Positions 31,491-41,963 of a stretch of DNA of 64,000 nt are shown here, piece after piece. The first letter of the stretch is position 1. Each line of letters starts with the position of its first letter. Below the pieces are notes generated by a model that worked only from the letters and a program-made list of their open reading frames with translations, was not told where the DNA came from and did no database searches. The position numbers and the translations under genes are program-made. This DNA is from Mycobacterium sp. GA-0227b (GTDB taxonomy: Bacteria > Actinomycetota > Actinomycetes > Mycobacteriales > Mycobacteriaceae). Location: assembly GCF_001499855.1 (NCBI RefSeq), contig NZ_LQIK01000034.1:124001-188000 (forward strand), given 5' to 3'.

Positions 31491-32413
31491 TCCGACGGTG
31501 TCACTCCGATGATCCTGCGGAAGTGGTGGCGCAGCAGCGTCGCGGTGCCGAAGCCGCTGCGTTCGGCGATCCGGTCGACATCGAGATCCGTCTCCTCCAA
31601 CAGGGTGCGCGCGTACAGGACACGTTGATCGGTGACCCATTGCATCGGCGTCCGACCGGTCTCTTCTACGAATCGGCGTGCGAACGTGCGCGCCGACATG
31701 TGCGCACGGGCGGCCAACGTGGCGACCGTGTGCGGTTTGTCCAGATTGCCCAGGATCCAATCGAGGTGCGGTGCAAAGCGTTCCGAACATCGCACCGGGA
31801 TCGGCTGGTCGATGTACTGGCGTTGACCGCCGTCGCGTTGCGGCGGAACCACCATTCGGCGGGCGATCTTGTTGGTCACCTCGCTGCCGAGTTCGCGTCG
31901 GACCAGATGCAGGCACGCGTCGATTCCCGCCGCGGTGCCCGCACTGGTGATCAGATTGCCGTCGTCGACGAACAACACGTTGCGGTCGACTTTGGCGGTG
32001 GGGTACTTCTGGGCGAGTTCGTCGGCGTGCATCCAGTGCGTGGTGCAGGGCCTGCCGTCGAGCAGCCCCGCGGCACCCGCGACGAACGCACCCGAGCACA
32101 CGGTGAGGATGATCGACCCGGCGTCGGCGGCGGCCACCACGGCGGCCAGCGCCTCGGGCAGGTACTCCGATCCGCCGATCGCCGGGATCGCGACGAGGTC
32201 GGCGCCGACGAGGTCGTCGAGGCCGTGTTCGGGTGTGATCGTCGCCCCGACGGAGGTGCTGACCGGTCTGCCGGGTTGGGGTCCGCAGATCTTGAAGTCG
32301 AAATTGGGCACGCCGTCGGCGGAGCGGTCGATTCCGAAGACCTCGCAGATCACGCCGAACTCGAAAATCGCTAGACCGTCGAGCACCAGCGTCGATACGC
32401 TCTTTATCGCCAT
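31427..32413 (-). CDS. GlxA-family transcriptional regulator (DJ-1/PfpI domain plus AraC HTH)
   Basis: 328 residues. The N-terminal DJ-1/PfpI-like domain (about 5-180) has TVCSGAFVAGAAGLLDGR near 103-120 with a nucleophile-elbow Cys. The C-terminal AraC HTH (about 215-315) has HTVATLAARAHMSARTFARR and RIAERSGFGTATLLRHHFRR, each within one helix pair. The effector is unknown. It is not at this place in M. tuberculosis, so it is probably a later insertion between mutY and the hydrolase. Its 3' end overlaps mutY by 64 bases. The divergent neighbour is a small membrane protein gene. Confidence 0.88.
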   Translation of the reverse strand: MAIKSVSTLVLDGLAIFEFGVICEVFGIDRSADGVPNFDFKICGPQPGRPVSTSVGATITPEHGLDDLVGADLVAIPAIGGSEYLPEALAAVVAAADAGSIILTVCSGAFVAGAAGLLDGRPCTTHWMHADELAQKYPTAKVDRNVLFVDDGNLITSAGTAAGIDACLHLVRRELGSEVTNKIARRMVVPPQRDGGQRQYIDQPIPVRCSERFAPHLDWILGNLDKPHTVATLAARAHMSARTFARRFVEETGRTPMQWVTDQRVLYARTLLEETDLDVDRIAERSGFGTATLLRHHFRRIIGVTPSDYRRRFACNTEESNGESAATA

Positions 32414-32484
32414 GGCAGCATTTTATCTCAATATGTCATTCCTGCCACTGGTGGCTGGATATGTCTCGGCGAAAGATTACTGCC

Positions 32485-32739
32485 ATGACCACTGCACTGA
32501 CACTCCTGCTTCTGGCATCCCCGTTCGCGGTGGCCGCGGCGTTCGGTTGGGTCGCCCACCGCTCGGGCGTCCTGCGGCTGCACCCTGACCAGTTCCGCGT
32601 CGCGGCGCCGATGGCGGGCCGGCTCTTCGAGGACGACCGCGACCTGCTGCGCATCGAGCATGATCTCGACGCGATCCGCACCCGGTTCGAGCGCGCGTCG
32701 GGCTGGTCCTCCTCAGCCGCCCTCGGGAAGCGCCGATAG
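32485..32739 (+). CDS. small single-pass membrane protein, function unknown
   Basis: 84 residues from ATG 32485; ATG 32461 would add eight residues. The N-terminal hydrophobic segment (TALTLLLLASPFAVAAAFGW) is followed by a soluble, charged tail of about 55 residues (RLHPDQFRVAAPMAGRLFED and EHDLDAIRTRFE). It has coding-like codon use. Its last 27 bases overlap the converging hydrolase gene. No known family was recognised; conservation across mycobacteria would need a search. Confidence 0.6.
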   Translation: MTTALTLLLLASPFAVAAAFGWVAHRSGVLRLHPDQFRVAAPMAGRLFEDDRDLLRIEHDLDAIRTRFERASGWSSSAALGKRR

Positions 32740-33519
32740 GAACGACTCGACCGCCTGCCGGTAGGCCTGCGGTGCGTCGTCGTGCACGAGGTGACCTGCG
32801 CCGGGCACACGCAGATACGTCGTCCGGTGGCCGGTCTGCGCCATCTCAGCCATCTGAGCCATCTGGCCTTCAGGTGTGACGGAGTTGCCCGCCTCGAGAA
32901 GCAGCGCCGGTACGCGCACCGCTTCCCACTCGCGCCAGTAGTCGCGGGTGCCCCACTCGGCGGCGATTTCGATCCACACCTTGGGCTCACCGTGTAACCG
33001 CCAGCCGGTCGCTGTGCGGTCGAATGCCTCCAGAAAGTACTGGCCGGCCACCGGTCCGAACTCGTCGTAAACCCGTTGCGCGGAGTCGAATTCGATCGGC
33101 AGCGCGTGCAGCCACGGCTCCCACGGCCCGGTGGTGCGGCCGCGGAAGTCCGGTGCCATGTCCTCGACGACCAACGCCTCCACCAAGTCGGGTCGCGTCG
33201 CGGCCAGGCACCAGGAGTGCAGGCCGCCCATCGAATGCCCGATCAGGACGCTGGGCCTGCCGATTGTCGCCACCGCGTCGCCGAGTTCTTCGACGAACCT
33301 TTCGGTGCTGATCGGGCCGGCCTCGTCGACGTCACGGCCCCGGTGCCACGGCGCGTCGTAGGTATAGACATCGCCCAGCTGAGTCAGCCACGGGAGCTGG
33401 CGAGTCCACGTGCTGCCCCGCCCCATCAGGCCGTGCACGAGGACCAGCGGGCGGCCCCTACCACCGCGACGGGTCAGGTGGGCCCACTCGCGTGCTGGGG
33501 ACGGCATGGGAGACATCAT
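32713..33519 (-). CDS. alpha/beta-hydrolase (Rv3591c-like)
   Basis: 268 residues. The oxyanion motif is VLVHGLMGRGSTW near 26-38, the nucleophile elbow GHSMGG is near 94, an Asp follows in the usual place, and the catalytic His is in VPGAGHLVHDDAP near 240. Substrate unknown; esterase or C-C hydrolase activity is possible. The start could be ATG 33519, 33516 or 33507. The short internal repeat QMAQMAEMAQTG near 225 is unusual. It is divergent from mhuD. Confidence 0.88.
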   Translation of the reverse strand: MMSPMPSPAREWAHLTRRGGRGRPLVLVHGLMGRGSTWTRQLPWLTQLGDVYTYDAPWHRGRDVDEAGPISTERFVEELGDAVATIGRPSVLIGHSMGGLHSWCLAATRPDLVEALVVEDMAPDFRGRTTGPWEPWLHALPIEFDSAQRVYDEFGPVAGQYFLEAFDRTATGWRLHGEPKVWIEIAAEWGTRDYWREWEAVRVPALLLEAGNSVTPEGQMAQMAEMAQTGHRTTYLRVPGAGHLVHDDAPQAYRQAVESFLSALPEGG

Positions 33520-33562
33520 CGTGCCTCGGGATGCGCGCAGTGCATTCGGTAGCCTTTAGCGC

Positions 33563-33886
33563 ATGCCCAGCCAGAACCCCGTGGTGAAGATCAACGCAAT
33601 CGAGGTCCCGCCCGACGCCGGTCCCGAACTGGAGAAGCGGTTCGCACACCGCGCCCATGCCGTCGACAACCAGCCCGGCTTCCTCGGCTTTCAGCTTCTG
33701 CGCCCCGTCAAGGGCGAGAACCGCTACTTCGTGGTGACGCAGTGGGAGTCCGAGGAAGCTTTCCAAGCCTGGGCCACGGGCCCGGCCATCGAAGCGCACA
33801 AAGGCCAGCAGGCCAACCCGGTCGCCACCGGTGCGTCGCTGCTCGAGTTCGAGGTCGTCCTCGACGTTGCGGGTGCCACTCACTAG
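33563..33886 (+). CDS. mhuD: heme-degrading monooxygenase MhuD
   Basis: 107 residues, ABM-type ferredoxin-like fold. It keeps the MhuD features: VVKINAIEVP at the N-terminus (key Asn), FGFQ-like FLGFQLLRPVKGENRYFVVT near 37-56, the Trp in QWESEEAFQAW near 60-70, and the proximal heme His in EAHKGQ. MhuD opens heme to mycobilin without releasing CO. It is four residues longer at the N-terminus than in M. tuberculosis. The gap from the divergent hydrolase is 43 bases, and TAGCCT eight bases upstream may be its -10. lpqF overlaps its end by 14 bases. Confidence 0.93.
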   Translation: MPSQNPVVKINAIEVPPDAGPELEKRFAHRAHAVDNQPGFLGFQLLRPVKGENRYFVVTQWESEEAFQAWATGPAIEAHKGQQANPVATGASLLEFEVVLDVAGATH

Positions 33887-35237
33887 GGGCAGGCGTACCG
33901 CGCGCCGCGCGCTCGGGCTGACGGTCGCAGTCTCCGTCGTCGTCGCGCTCGCCGGTTGCTCGAAGGTCCACACCCCACCGGCCGACGCCGCATACGGCAC
34001 GCCGATCGAGATCAACACGCCGCAGGGTCTGCGGGCCAAGCAGACCCTGGACATGCTCAACTCCGACTGGCCGATCGGCCCGGTGGGGGTGCGCACGCTG
34101 GCGGTTCCCGAGAAGGTCGACGACATCGCGTTCAAGCTCGACCGGATCTGGTGGGACCGGCCGTTCACCGTCACCGACGTGGAGATCGGCGCCGGCCAAG
34201 CCAAGGTGGGTGTGCTGACGTCTTATGGCGTCGCACAGGAAATCGACCTGAGCACCAACGGCGCCGGCATGGTCGACGGGTTGGACGTGTCGCTACGGCC
34301 GCCGGTCATCGACGAATGGGCTGATGTCGATGCCGAGCTGACCAAGTCGGGCGCGCGATATTCGTATCAGGTGTCGAAGGTGGAAGCGAACCGGTGCGAG
34401 GTGGTGGCCGGGACCAACACCGAACTGTCGCTGCCGTTGGCGTCGATATTCAAACTCTATGTGCTGCTTGCGGTTGCCGACGCAGTGAAGGCCGGCACGC
34501 TCGCGTGGACCGACACGTTGACCATCACGAAGCGAGCCAAGGCGGTCGGATCGGCCGGTCTCGAAGAACTGCCGCCCGGCGCCCGAGTGTCGGTGAGAAC
34601 TGCTGCGCAGCAGATGATTTCGGCGAGCGACAATATGGCCACCGATCTGCTGATCGCGCGCCTCGGTCCCGGTGCGGTGGAGCGGGCGCTGGTCGCGGCG
34701 GGCCATCACGACCCGGGCAGCATGACGCCGTTCCCGACCATGCACGAGATGTTCTCGGTCGGTTGGGGTCGACCGGACCTGCGCGAACAGTGGCAGCAGG
34801 CGGTCGAACAAGGCAAGCCGCAGGCTCGTGCGCAACTGCTGAAGCAGACGAATTCGCGCCCCTACGAACCGGATCCACAACGCACGCACACCCCGGCGTC
34901 GAACTTCGGCGCGGAGTGGTACGGCAGCGCCGCCGACATCTGCCGCGTGCACATCGCCCTGCAGGCGGCCGCTGTCGGCGAGGCCGCACCCGTCAAGGAC
35001 ATCCTCGCCGCGATTCCCGGCATCGATCTGGACCGGTCCAAGTGGGACTACATCGGCGCCAAGGGCGGAAACCTGCCGGGCGACCTGACGTTCAGCTGGT
35101 ATGCCGTCGACCACACCGGCCAGCCGTGGGTCGTCAGCTTCCAGTTGAACTGGCCCAGGTACCGCAGCCCGACGGCCGCGGGTTGGCTGTTGTCGATCGT
35201 GCGCCAGGCCTTTCGCCTGGAGCCGCTGAGCGGTTAG
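33873..35237 (+). CDS. lpqF: lipoprotein LpqF, beta-lactamase-like serine hydrolase
   Basis: 454 residues from GTG 33873, which overlaps mhuD by 14 bases. The lipobox is LAGC (Cys 29). An N-terminal region (~35-150) of unknown fold, NTF2-like in related proteins, precedes a class-A-beta-lactamase-like domain. The SxxK motif is in PLASIFKLYV near 195, SDN in ISASDNMATD near 254, and KGG in GAKGGNLPG near 395. All three catalytic motifs are intact, so esterase, amidase or DD-peptidase activity at the outer face of the membrane is plausible. The real substrate is unknown. Confidence 0.9.
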   Translation: MPLTRGRRTARRALGLTVAVSVVVALAGCSKVHTPPADAAYGTPIEINTPQGLRAKQTLDMLNSDWPIGPVGVRTLAVPEKVDDIAFKLDRIWWDRPFTVTDVEIGAGQAKVGVLTSYGVAQEIDLSTNGAGMVDGLDVSLRPPVIDEWADVDAELTKSGARYSYQVSKVEANRCEVVAGTNTELSLPLASIFKLYVLLAVADAVKAGTLAWTDTLTITKRAKAVGSAGLEELPPGARVSVRTAAQQMISASDNMATDLLIARLGPGAVERALVAAGHHDPGSMTPFPTMHEMFSVGWGRPDLREQWQQAVEQGKPQARAQLLKQTNSRPYEPDPQRTHTPASNFGAEWYGSAADICRVHIALQAAAVGEAAPVKDILAAIPGIDLDRSKWDYIGAKGGNLPGDLTFSWYAVDHTGQPWVVSFQLNWPRYRSPTAAGWLLSIVRQAFRLEPLSG

Positions 35238-35785
35238 CGGTTCGACCGGAGCGTCCACGCGTGCCCGCGAAAGTGCATCACCGTGCGGCTGACCGGCGCA
35301 ACGTCGATGCGCCAGAACGACTTTGCGGGCGCATCGAGCGCCACCAGAATGGCCGCCCGGATCACCGCCGGGTGCGTCACCACGACGATCCTGCTGCGGA
35401 CCGTCGTCAGCGACTCCATCCAGTCGCGCACCCGCTCGACCAGGTCGACGACCGATTCGCCGCCGTGCGGTGCCCGCGTCGGGTCGGTCAACCAGACCGC
35501 CAGATCGGCCGGTCGCACCCCACCGAGGACGTCACCGCGCCATCGCCCGCAGTCGAGATCGGCCAGCCGACTGTCGACCTCGGCCTGCAGACCGAGCAGT
35601 TCGGCGGTCTGCCTGGTGCGCTTCTCAGGTCCGCAGAACGCGGCATCTGCGACACCCAGGTCGATGGACGCGTCGACCTGCCGGTGGCCGATCGGGCTCA
35701 ACGGCTCGTCGGTCGGGAATCGTCCGGCCGACATCGCGTCCGTCAACGCATGCGACACGAGCGTCAGCCGAACGACCTCGCTCAC
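35234..35785 (-). CDS. histidine-phosphatase-superfamily protein, CbtAB operon
   Basis: 183 residues from GTG 35785, overlapping the cbtA stop by four bases. The fold is that of the phosphoglycerate-mutase/CobC branch. LTLVSHALTD near 7-16 stands at the RHG motif, with Ser in place of the conserved Arg but His 12 kept. GPEKRTRQTAELL near 51 gives the second Arg, LDCGRWRGD resembles the usual LxFGxWEG block, and VVTHPAVIRA near 135 gives the distal His. By context it may act like CobC (alpha-ribazole phosphatase) in cobalamin assembly, but the altered RHG motif leaves activity uncertain. Confidence 0.78.
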   Translation of the reverse strand: MSEVVRLTLVSHALTDAMSAGRFPTDEPLSPIGHRQVDASIDLGVADAAFCGPEKRTRQTAELLGLQAEVDSRLADLDCGRWRGDVLGGVRPADLAVWLTDPTRAPHGGESVVDLVERVRDWMESLTTVRSRIVVVTHPAVIRAAILVALDAPAKSFWRIDVAPVSRTVMHFRGHAWTLRSNR

Positions 35786-36579
35786 AAACGAACGCTCTCC
35801 CGCCGCTTCTCGCCGAGCAGCCGCGCGGCCATCGCGCCGAACGCCAGGGCGATCGTCGTGTAGATGACGACCTGTGTGCCGAGAGAAAACAGCCGGAACT
35901 CGTAGAGCACGTCGGCCGGGAAGCCCTCGTAGACGATGGTGCCCGCATCGTCGCGCAGCGGCCCGGGCGTTTCGTGGATGGCCGGCAGCACCAGCATCAG
36001 CACCGCGACCGCAACGACGTAGGACCCCGCAGCGGCCAACGTCGCGTTCCATGCGCCCAGCCGGTCAGCCAACCGCCTACCCAGATACACCGCGCCGACC
36101 AGCAGCGCCGCGGACAACACCACCATCAGCAGGTACAGCAGCGTGCGCTGGCGGATCGTCTCGTCCAGGCTGAGCGCCGGTGGGCTCGCCGGATACTTCA
36201 GCGAAGGGACGATGTAGAGGCTCAACAACATTCCGCCGGCCACGTACACCGACAGCAGCCGCGCCGAGACGTCGCCGACGCGCCCGTAGGCCACCGTGAA
36301 GACCACCGCGAACAACGCGGCGATCGCGACACTGAAGGCCAGCACACCCAAGCCCATGCCGATGTTGGCCTGCACGACACGGTCGAACCCGCCCCCGTCA
36401 CCGTGGCTGTGGCCGCCGTGCGCGTGGCCTGCCATCGCTTCGTGCGCGGCGCCGACGCCCTCCTCGTAACCGATCGCCCGCTCGATGACTGGTTCGACGA
36501 AGATGCGGGCGAAGACGAACGCGAACAGTCCGGCCAGGGCGCCGGCGAGCAGGCCGCGCCCGATGATCTGCTTTTCCAT
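35782..36579 (-). CDS. cbtA: cobalt transporter subunit CbtA
   Basis: 265 residues with about six hydrophobic segments. CbtA features include GRGLLAGALAGLFAFVFARI near 7-26, the His-rich HAHGGHSHGDGGG loop near 51-63, and the ALPAIHETPGP-like VLPAIHETPGP near 197. It is a putative cobalt importer with CbtB, predicted from riboswitch-linked operons. It starts 21 bases after cbtB and overlaps the phosphatase gene. Control by the cobalamin riboswitch at 36830-36965 is expected. Confidence 0.9.
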   Translation of the reverse strand: MEKQIIGRGLLAGALAGLFAFVFARIFVEPVIERAIGYEEGVGAAHEAMAGHAHGGHSHGDGGGFDRVVQANIGMGLGVLAFSVAIAALFAVVFTVAYGRVGDVSARLLSVYVAGGMLLSLYIVPSLKYPASPPALSLDETIRQRTLLYLLMVVLSAALLVGAVYLGRRLADRLGAWNATLAAAGSYVVAVAVLMLVLPAIHETPGPLRDDAGTIVYEGFPADVLYEFRLFSLGTQVVIYTTIALAFGAMAARLLGEKRRESVRL

Positions 36580-36600
36580 TGTCTTCGGTGTGCCGTGCGC

Positions 36601-36816
36601 TCAGTGGCAGGGGAAGCCGAGCAGGTGGCGGGCGTCATGCACGAACTCGTGGATGACGGTGCTGTTGCCGAACACCGACGTCGCACCCTGATCCATGCCG
36701 ACGAAGTAGAGCACCAAGAGCGCGAAGAACGCGGTGAACGTCAACCACATCACCGCCTTGGTCGCCGAGAAGTCCAGCGCGGGCGCAACGCTCTTACGGG
36801 CCTCGGGAGAGGTCAT
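36601..36816 (-). CDS. cbtB: cobalt transporter subunit CbtB
   Basis: 71 residues from ATG 36816, with AAAGGA about nine bases upstream. There is one transmembrane helix (AVMWLTFTAFFALLVLYFVG, ~21-40) and the C-terminal metal-binding signature VIHEFVHDARHLLGFPCH, which defines CbtB. It acts with CbtA, whose gene follows. It is the first gene after the cobalamin riboswitch. Confidence 0.93.
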   Translation of the reverse strand: MTSPEARKSVAPALDFSATKAVMWLTFTAFFALLVLYFVGMDQGATSVFGNSTVIHEFVHDARHLLGFPCH

Positions 36817-36829
36817 GTCGGTGTCCTTT

Positions 36830-36965
36830 CCGGGATTTCGCGTCCCAGTTCCCGCACGACGAGCCGTGCATCGGGTCGAGCTGACGGCGAACGTCGGGTC
36901 TGACTTGACACAGTGGCGCGACCGTTCTGGATTCTCACCAGATTCCTTCGCCCGCCGATTACATC
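36830..36965 (-). promoter_or_regulatory. cobalamin riboswitch upstream of cbtB
   Basis: On the minus strand: GGAATCTGGTGAGAATCC (complement of 36929-36946), then AGAACGGTCGCGCCACTGTG with the B12 box GCCACTG at 36911-36917, then AAGTCAGACCCG. A GCACG/CGTGC hairpin near 36860 may form part of the expression platform before the cbtB ribosome site. Boundaries are approximate. The rest of the 322-base gap to clpC1 contains the likely cbtB promoter and the clpC1 terminator. Confidence 0.85.
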
Positions 36966-37095
36966 GCACATCCTAAACGGATTGCGCCGGCCGTGAGCGC
37001 CGGACCAGAAAAGGCTTCTTCGCCGAGTGCACGCTGTGCGTACGGTTTTACGGGTTTCGCGTACACCGACCGTACTTTCGGCGGTCCATGAGAAC

Positions 37096-37124
37096 GGGCG
37101 GCCACCCGGGTAGGGTGACCGCCC
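37096..37124 (-). terminator. hairpin terminator downstream of clpC1
   Basis: Arms GGGCGGCCACCC (37096-37107) and GGGTGACCGCCC (37113-37124) pair at 11 of 12 positions around a five-base loop, starting 14 bases after the clpC1 stop. The T-tract is poor, as usual in mycobacteria. Confidence 0.75.
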
Positions 37125-37138
37125 GCTTCCAGCGTGAA

Positions 37139-39682
<2,544 letters not shown>

Positions 39683-39908
39683 CGGTGGTTACCTGCTCTC
39701 CATCAATAGGTCGGTGCCATGCGCCTCGAAGGCTCCGAGCGACGCACCGCACCTGCCGTCCACTCTAATGGGCGGCTCGCCCCGATGCCCCGCCCGCCGG
39801 TCAGCTCTGCGCGGACAACGGCATCAATGCGTATCGGGTCGAATACCCGACGCTACCGAGTAGCAACGCGTCGACGGGGGGATTCGTTTCCCGATCGAGC
39901 CGCAGCAG

Positions 39909-39925
39909 GTTCGCGGCTAGCGAAC
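39909..39925. promoter_or_regulatory. ClgR-like palindrome between lsr2 and clpC1
   Basis: GTTCGCGGCTAGCGAAC has perfect six-base arms GTTCGC and GCGAAC around five bases, the actinobacterial ClgR arrangement. ClgR activates clp genes, and clpC1 starts 227 bases downstream. The site is also 29 bases after the lsr2 stop, so a short lsr2 terminator hairpin is the alternative. The remainder of the 271-base gap shows no gene. Confidence 0.5.
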
Positions 39926-39953
39926 GGGCTGGAGAACTCCCCGGACTCCCCGG

Positions 39954-40295
39954 CTACGTCGCCGCGTGGAAGGCGTCGATCACGTCGGCGGGTATGCGGC
40001 CGCGGGTCGAGACATTGTGGCCGTTGCGCCGCGCCCACTCCCGGATGGCCGCACTCTGCTCACGGTCGATGGCCGCGCGCCCGCGTCCCGACCCTGCGGA
40101 ACGGCCGCGTCGACGGCCGCCCACCCGCCGGCCGGCCTCGACCCACTGCTTCAGGTCATTCCGCAACTTCGCGGCATTCTTCGAAGAAAGGTCGATCTCG
40201 TAGCTCACCCCGTCGAGGCCGAATTCAACCGTCTCGTCAGCCGCACCTTCGCCGTCGAAATCATCGACCAACGTAACGGTAACTTTCTTCGCCAT
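39954..40295 (-). CDS. lsr2: nucleoid-associated H-NS-like protein Lsr2
   Basis: 113 residues from ATG 40295. The N-terminal oligomerisation domain (KKVTVTLVDDFDGEGAADET) and basic linker lead to the C-terminal DNA-binding domain IREWARRNGHNVSTRGRIPA, which carries the RGR AT-hook-like motif. It bridges and silences AT-rich DNA. The upstream region (40296-40407) is clearly AT-richer than its surroundings, which fits known Lsr2 autoregulation. Gene order clpC1-lsr2-lysS is conserved. Confidence 0.97.
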   Translation of the reverse strand: MAKKVTVTLVDDFDGEGAADETVEFGLDGVSYEIDLSSKNAAKLRNDLKQWVEAGRRVGGRRRGRSAGSGRGRAAIDREQSAAIREWARRNGHNVSTRGRIPADVIDAFHAAT

Positions 40296-40407
40296 TTTTC
40301 CCACACGCCCTTCTGCGCGATCACCGGATCGCGGTTAAGTCCTCGAACCCCGGCACCAATGTGCCATATGTGTGTGCCCCCTTCAACATAATCAGAATAG
40401 ACGGTGT

Positions 40408-41940
40408 TCAGTTCCCGTGACGCCGAACAATCGGAAACAAAACTGTCTCCCGAATCGACAGTCCCGTCAATGCCATCAACAACCTATCGATGCCCATTCC
40501 GGTGCCCGTGGATGGCGGCATTGCATACTCCATGGCGGCGAGAAAATCTTCGTCGAGAGCCATTGCCTCGTCGTCGCCGGCGGCCGCCGCCTTGGCCTGG
40601 GCTTCGAACCTTTCCCGTTGGATTACCGGGTCGACCAGCTCGGAATACCCGGTGGCCAACTCGAAGCGCCGGATGTAGAGATCCCATTTCTCGGTGACGC
40701 CCGGAATGCTGCGGTGTTCGCGCGTCAGGGGGGTCGTCTCGACGGGAAAGTCGCGGACGAAGGTCGGTGCCCACAGCGTGTTGCCGACGGTGTGCTCCCA
40801 AAGCTCCTCGACCAATTTCCCGTGCCCGTAACCGCGATCACGCGGAATCTCGACACCGAGCCGATCCGCGATCTTCCATAACCGTTCGGCCGCCGTTTCG
40901 GGAGTGATGTCTTCGCCCAGTGCTTCGGATAGCGACGGATACATTTCGATGGACTGCCATTCGCCGTCCAGATCGTAGACTGTGCCATCAGGCAATGGCA
41001 CGTTTCGCGTTCCGATCGCCTCATCGGCAACCTCTTGAATAAGCTCTCGGATCATGACTGCGGAATCGTCGTAGGTTCCGTATGCCTGATATGTCTCGAG
41101 CATCGCGAATTCCGGTGAATGTGTGGAATCTGCGCCTTCGTTTCGGAACACCCGATTCAGCTCGAAGACGCGCTCGAATCCGCCGACCATCGCCCGCTTG
41201 AGAAACAGTTCGGGCGCGATGCGAAGGTACAGGTCCGCGTCCAGCGCGTTGGAGTGCGTCACGAAAGGCCGGGCCGCTGCGCCGCCGGCGAGCGTCTGCA
41301 GCATCGGTGTTTCGACTTCGAGGAAACCGCGCCGTTCCAGCGCCGACCGCAGCGCCCGCACCACTGCGACTCGCTGACGGGCAATGGCACGGGCCTCGGG
41401 CCGCACGATCAGGTCGATGTAGCGTTGCCGCACCCGCGACTCTTCGCTCATCTCCTTGTGCGCGACCGGCAGTGGCCGCAAGGCTTTCGAAACAATTCGC
41501 CAGGAATCGGCCAGCACGGAGAGTTCGCCGCGCCGGGAGCTGATCACTTCGCCGTGGACGAACACGATGTCGCCGAGGTCGACGTCGGCTTTCCACGCGT
41601 CCAGCGATTCCTGTCCGACCTTGTTGAAGCTGACCATCGCCTGCAGCTGGGTGCCGTCGCCCTCCTGAAGGGTGGCAAAACAGAGCTTGCCGGAGTTCCG
41701 GGCGAACATCACGCGGCCGGCGACCCCGACGATCTGGCCGGTCTCGGTGTCGGCGGCCAGGTCGGGATAGGCCTGGCGGATCTCGGCCAGGGTGTGGGTG
41801 CGCGCAACCTCGACCGGGTACGGGTCCCGCCCCTCGACGAGCAGTCGCTCACGCTTGGCCTGACGGATCCGGTACTGCTCCGGAATGTCGGCCTCGGATG
41901 CCGCTGCCGGTGCGGTGCGGGGCGAGTCAGGTTCGGTCAC
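40408..41940 (-). CDS. lysS: lysyl-tRNA synthetase (class II)
   Basis: 510 residues. The N-terminal OB-fold anticodon domain (~60-160, VAGRVMFARNSGKLCFATLQ) is followed by the class II core with motif 1 near 215 (RGFLEVETPML), motif 2 FRNEGADSTHSPEF near 270, and motif 3 TGTGMGIDRLLMAL near 480. The ATG (41940) is 23 bases from a divergent gene. Base composition is uneven: hand-counted 60-base rows at 40441, 40981, 41041 and 41101 are 52-55% G+C, against 75% at 41701, so the 3' half looks different in codon use. Confidence 0.95.
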   Translation of the reverse strand: MTEPDSPRTAPAAASEADIPEQYRIRQAKRERLLVEGRDPYPVEVARTHTLAEIRQAYPDLAADTETGQIVGVAGRVMFARNSGKLCFATLQEGDGTQLQAMVSFNKVGQESLDAWKADVDLGDIVFVHGEVISSRRGELSVLADSWRIVSKALRPLPVAHKEMSEESRVRQRYIDLIVRPEARAIARQRVAVVRALRSALERRGFLEVETPMLQTLAGGAAARPFVTHSNALDADLYLRIAPELFLKRAMVGGFERVFELNRVFRNEGADSTHSPEFAMLETYQAYGTYDDSAVMIRELIQEVADEAIGTRNVPLPDGTVYDLDGEWQSIEMYPSLSEALGEDITPETAAERLWKIADRLGVEIPRDRGYGHGKLVEELWEHTVGNTLWAPTFVRDFPVETTPLTREHRSIPGVTEKWDLYIRRFELATGYSELVDPVIQRERFEAQAKAAAAGDDEAMALDEDFLAAMEYAMPPSTGTGMGIDRLLMALTGLSIRETVLFPIVRRHGN

Positions 41941-41963
41941 GTCGTGCCAGCTTAAATGAACCC

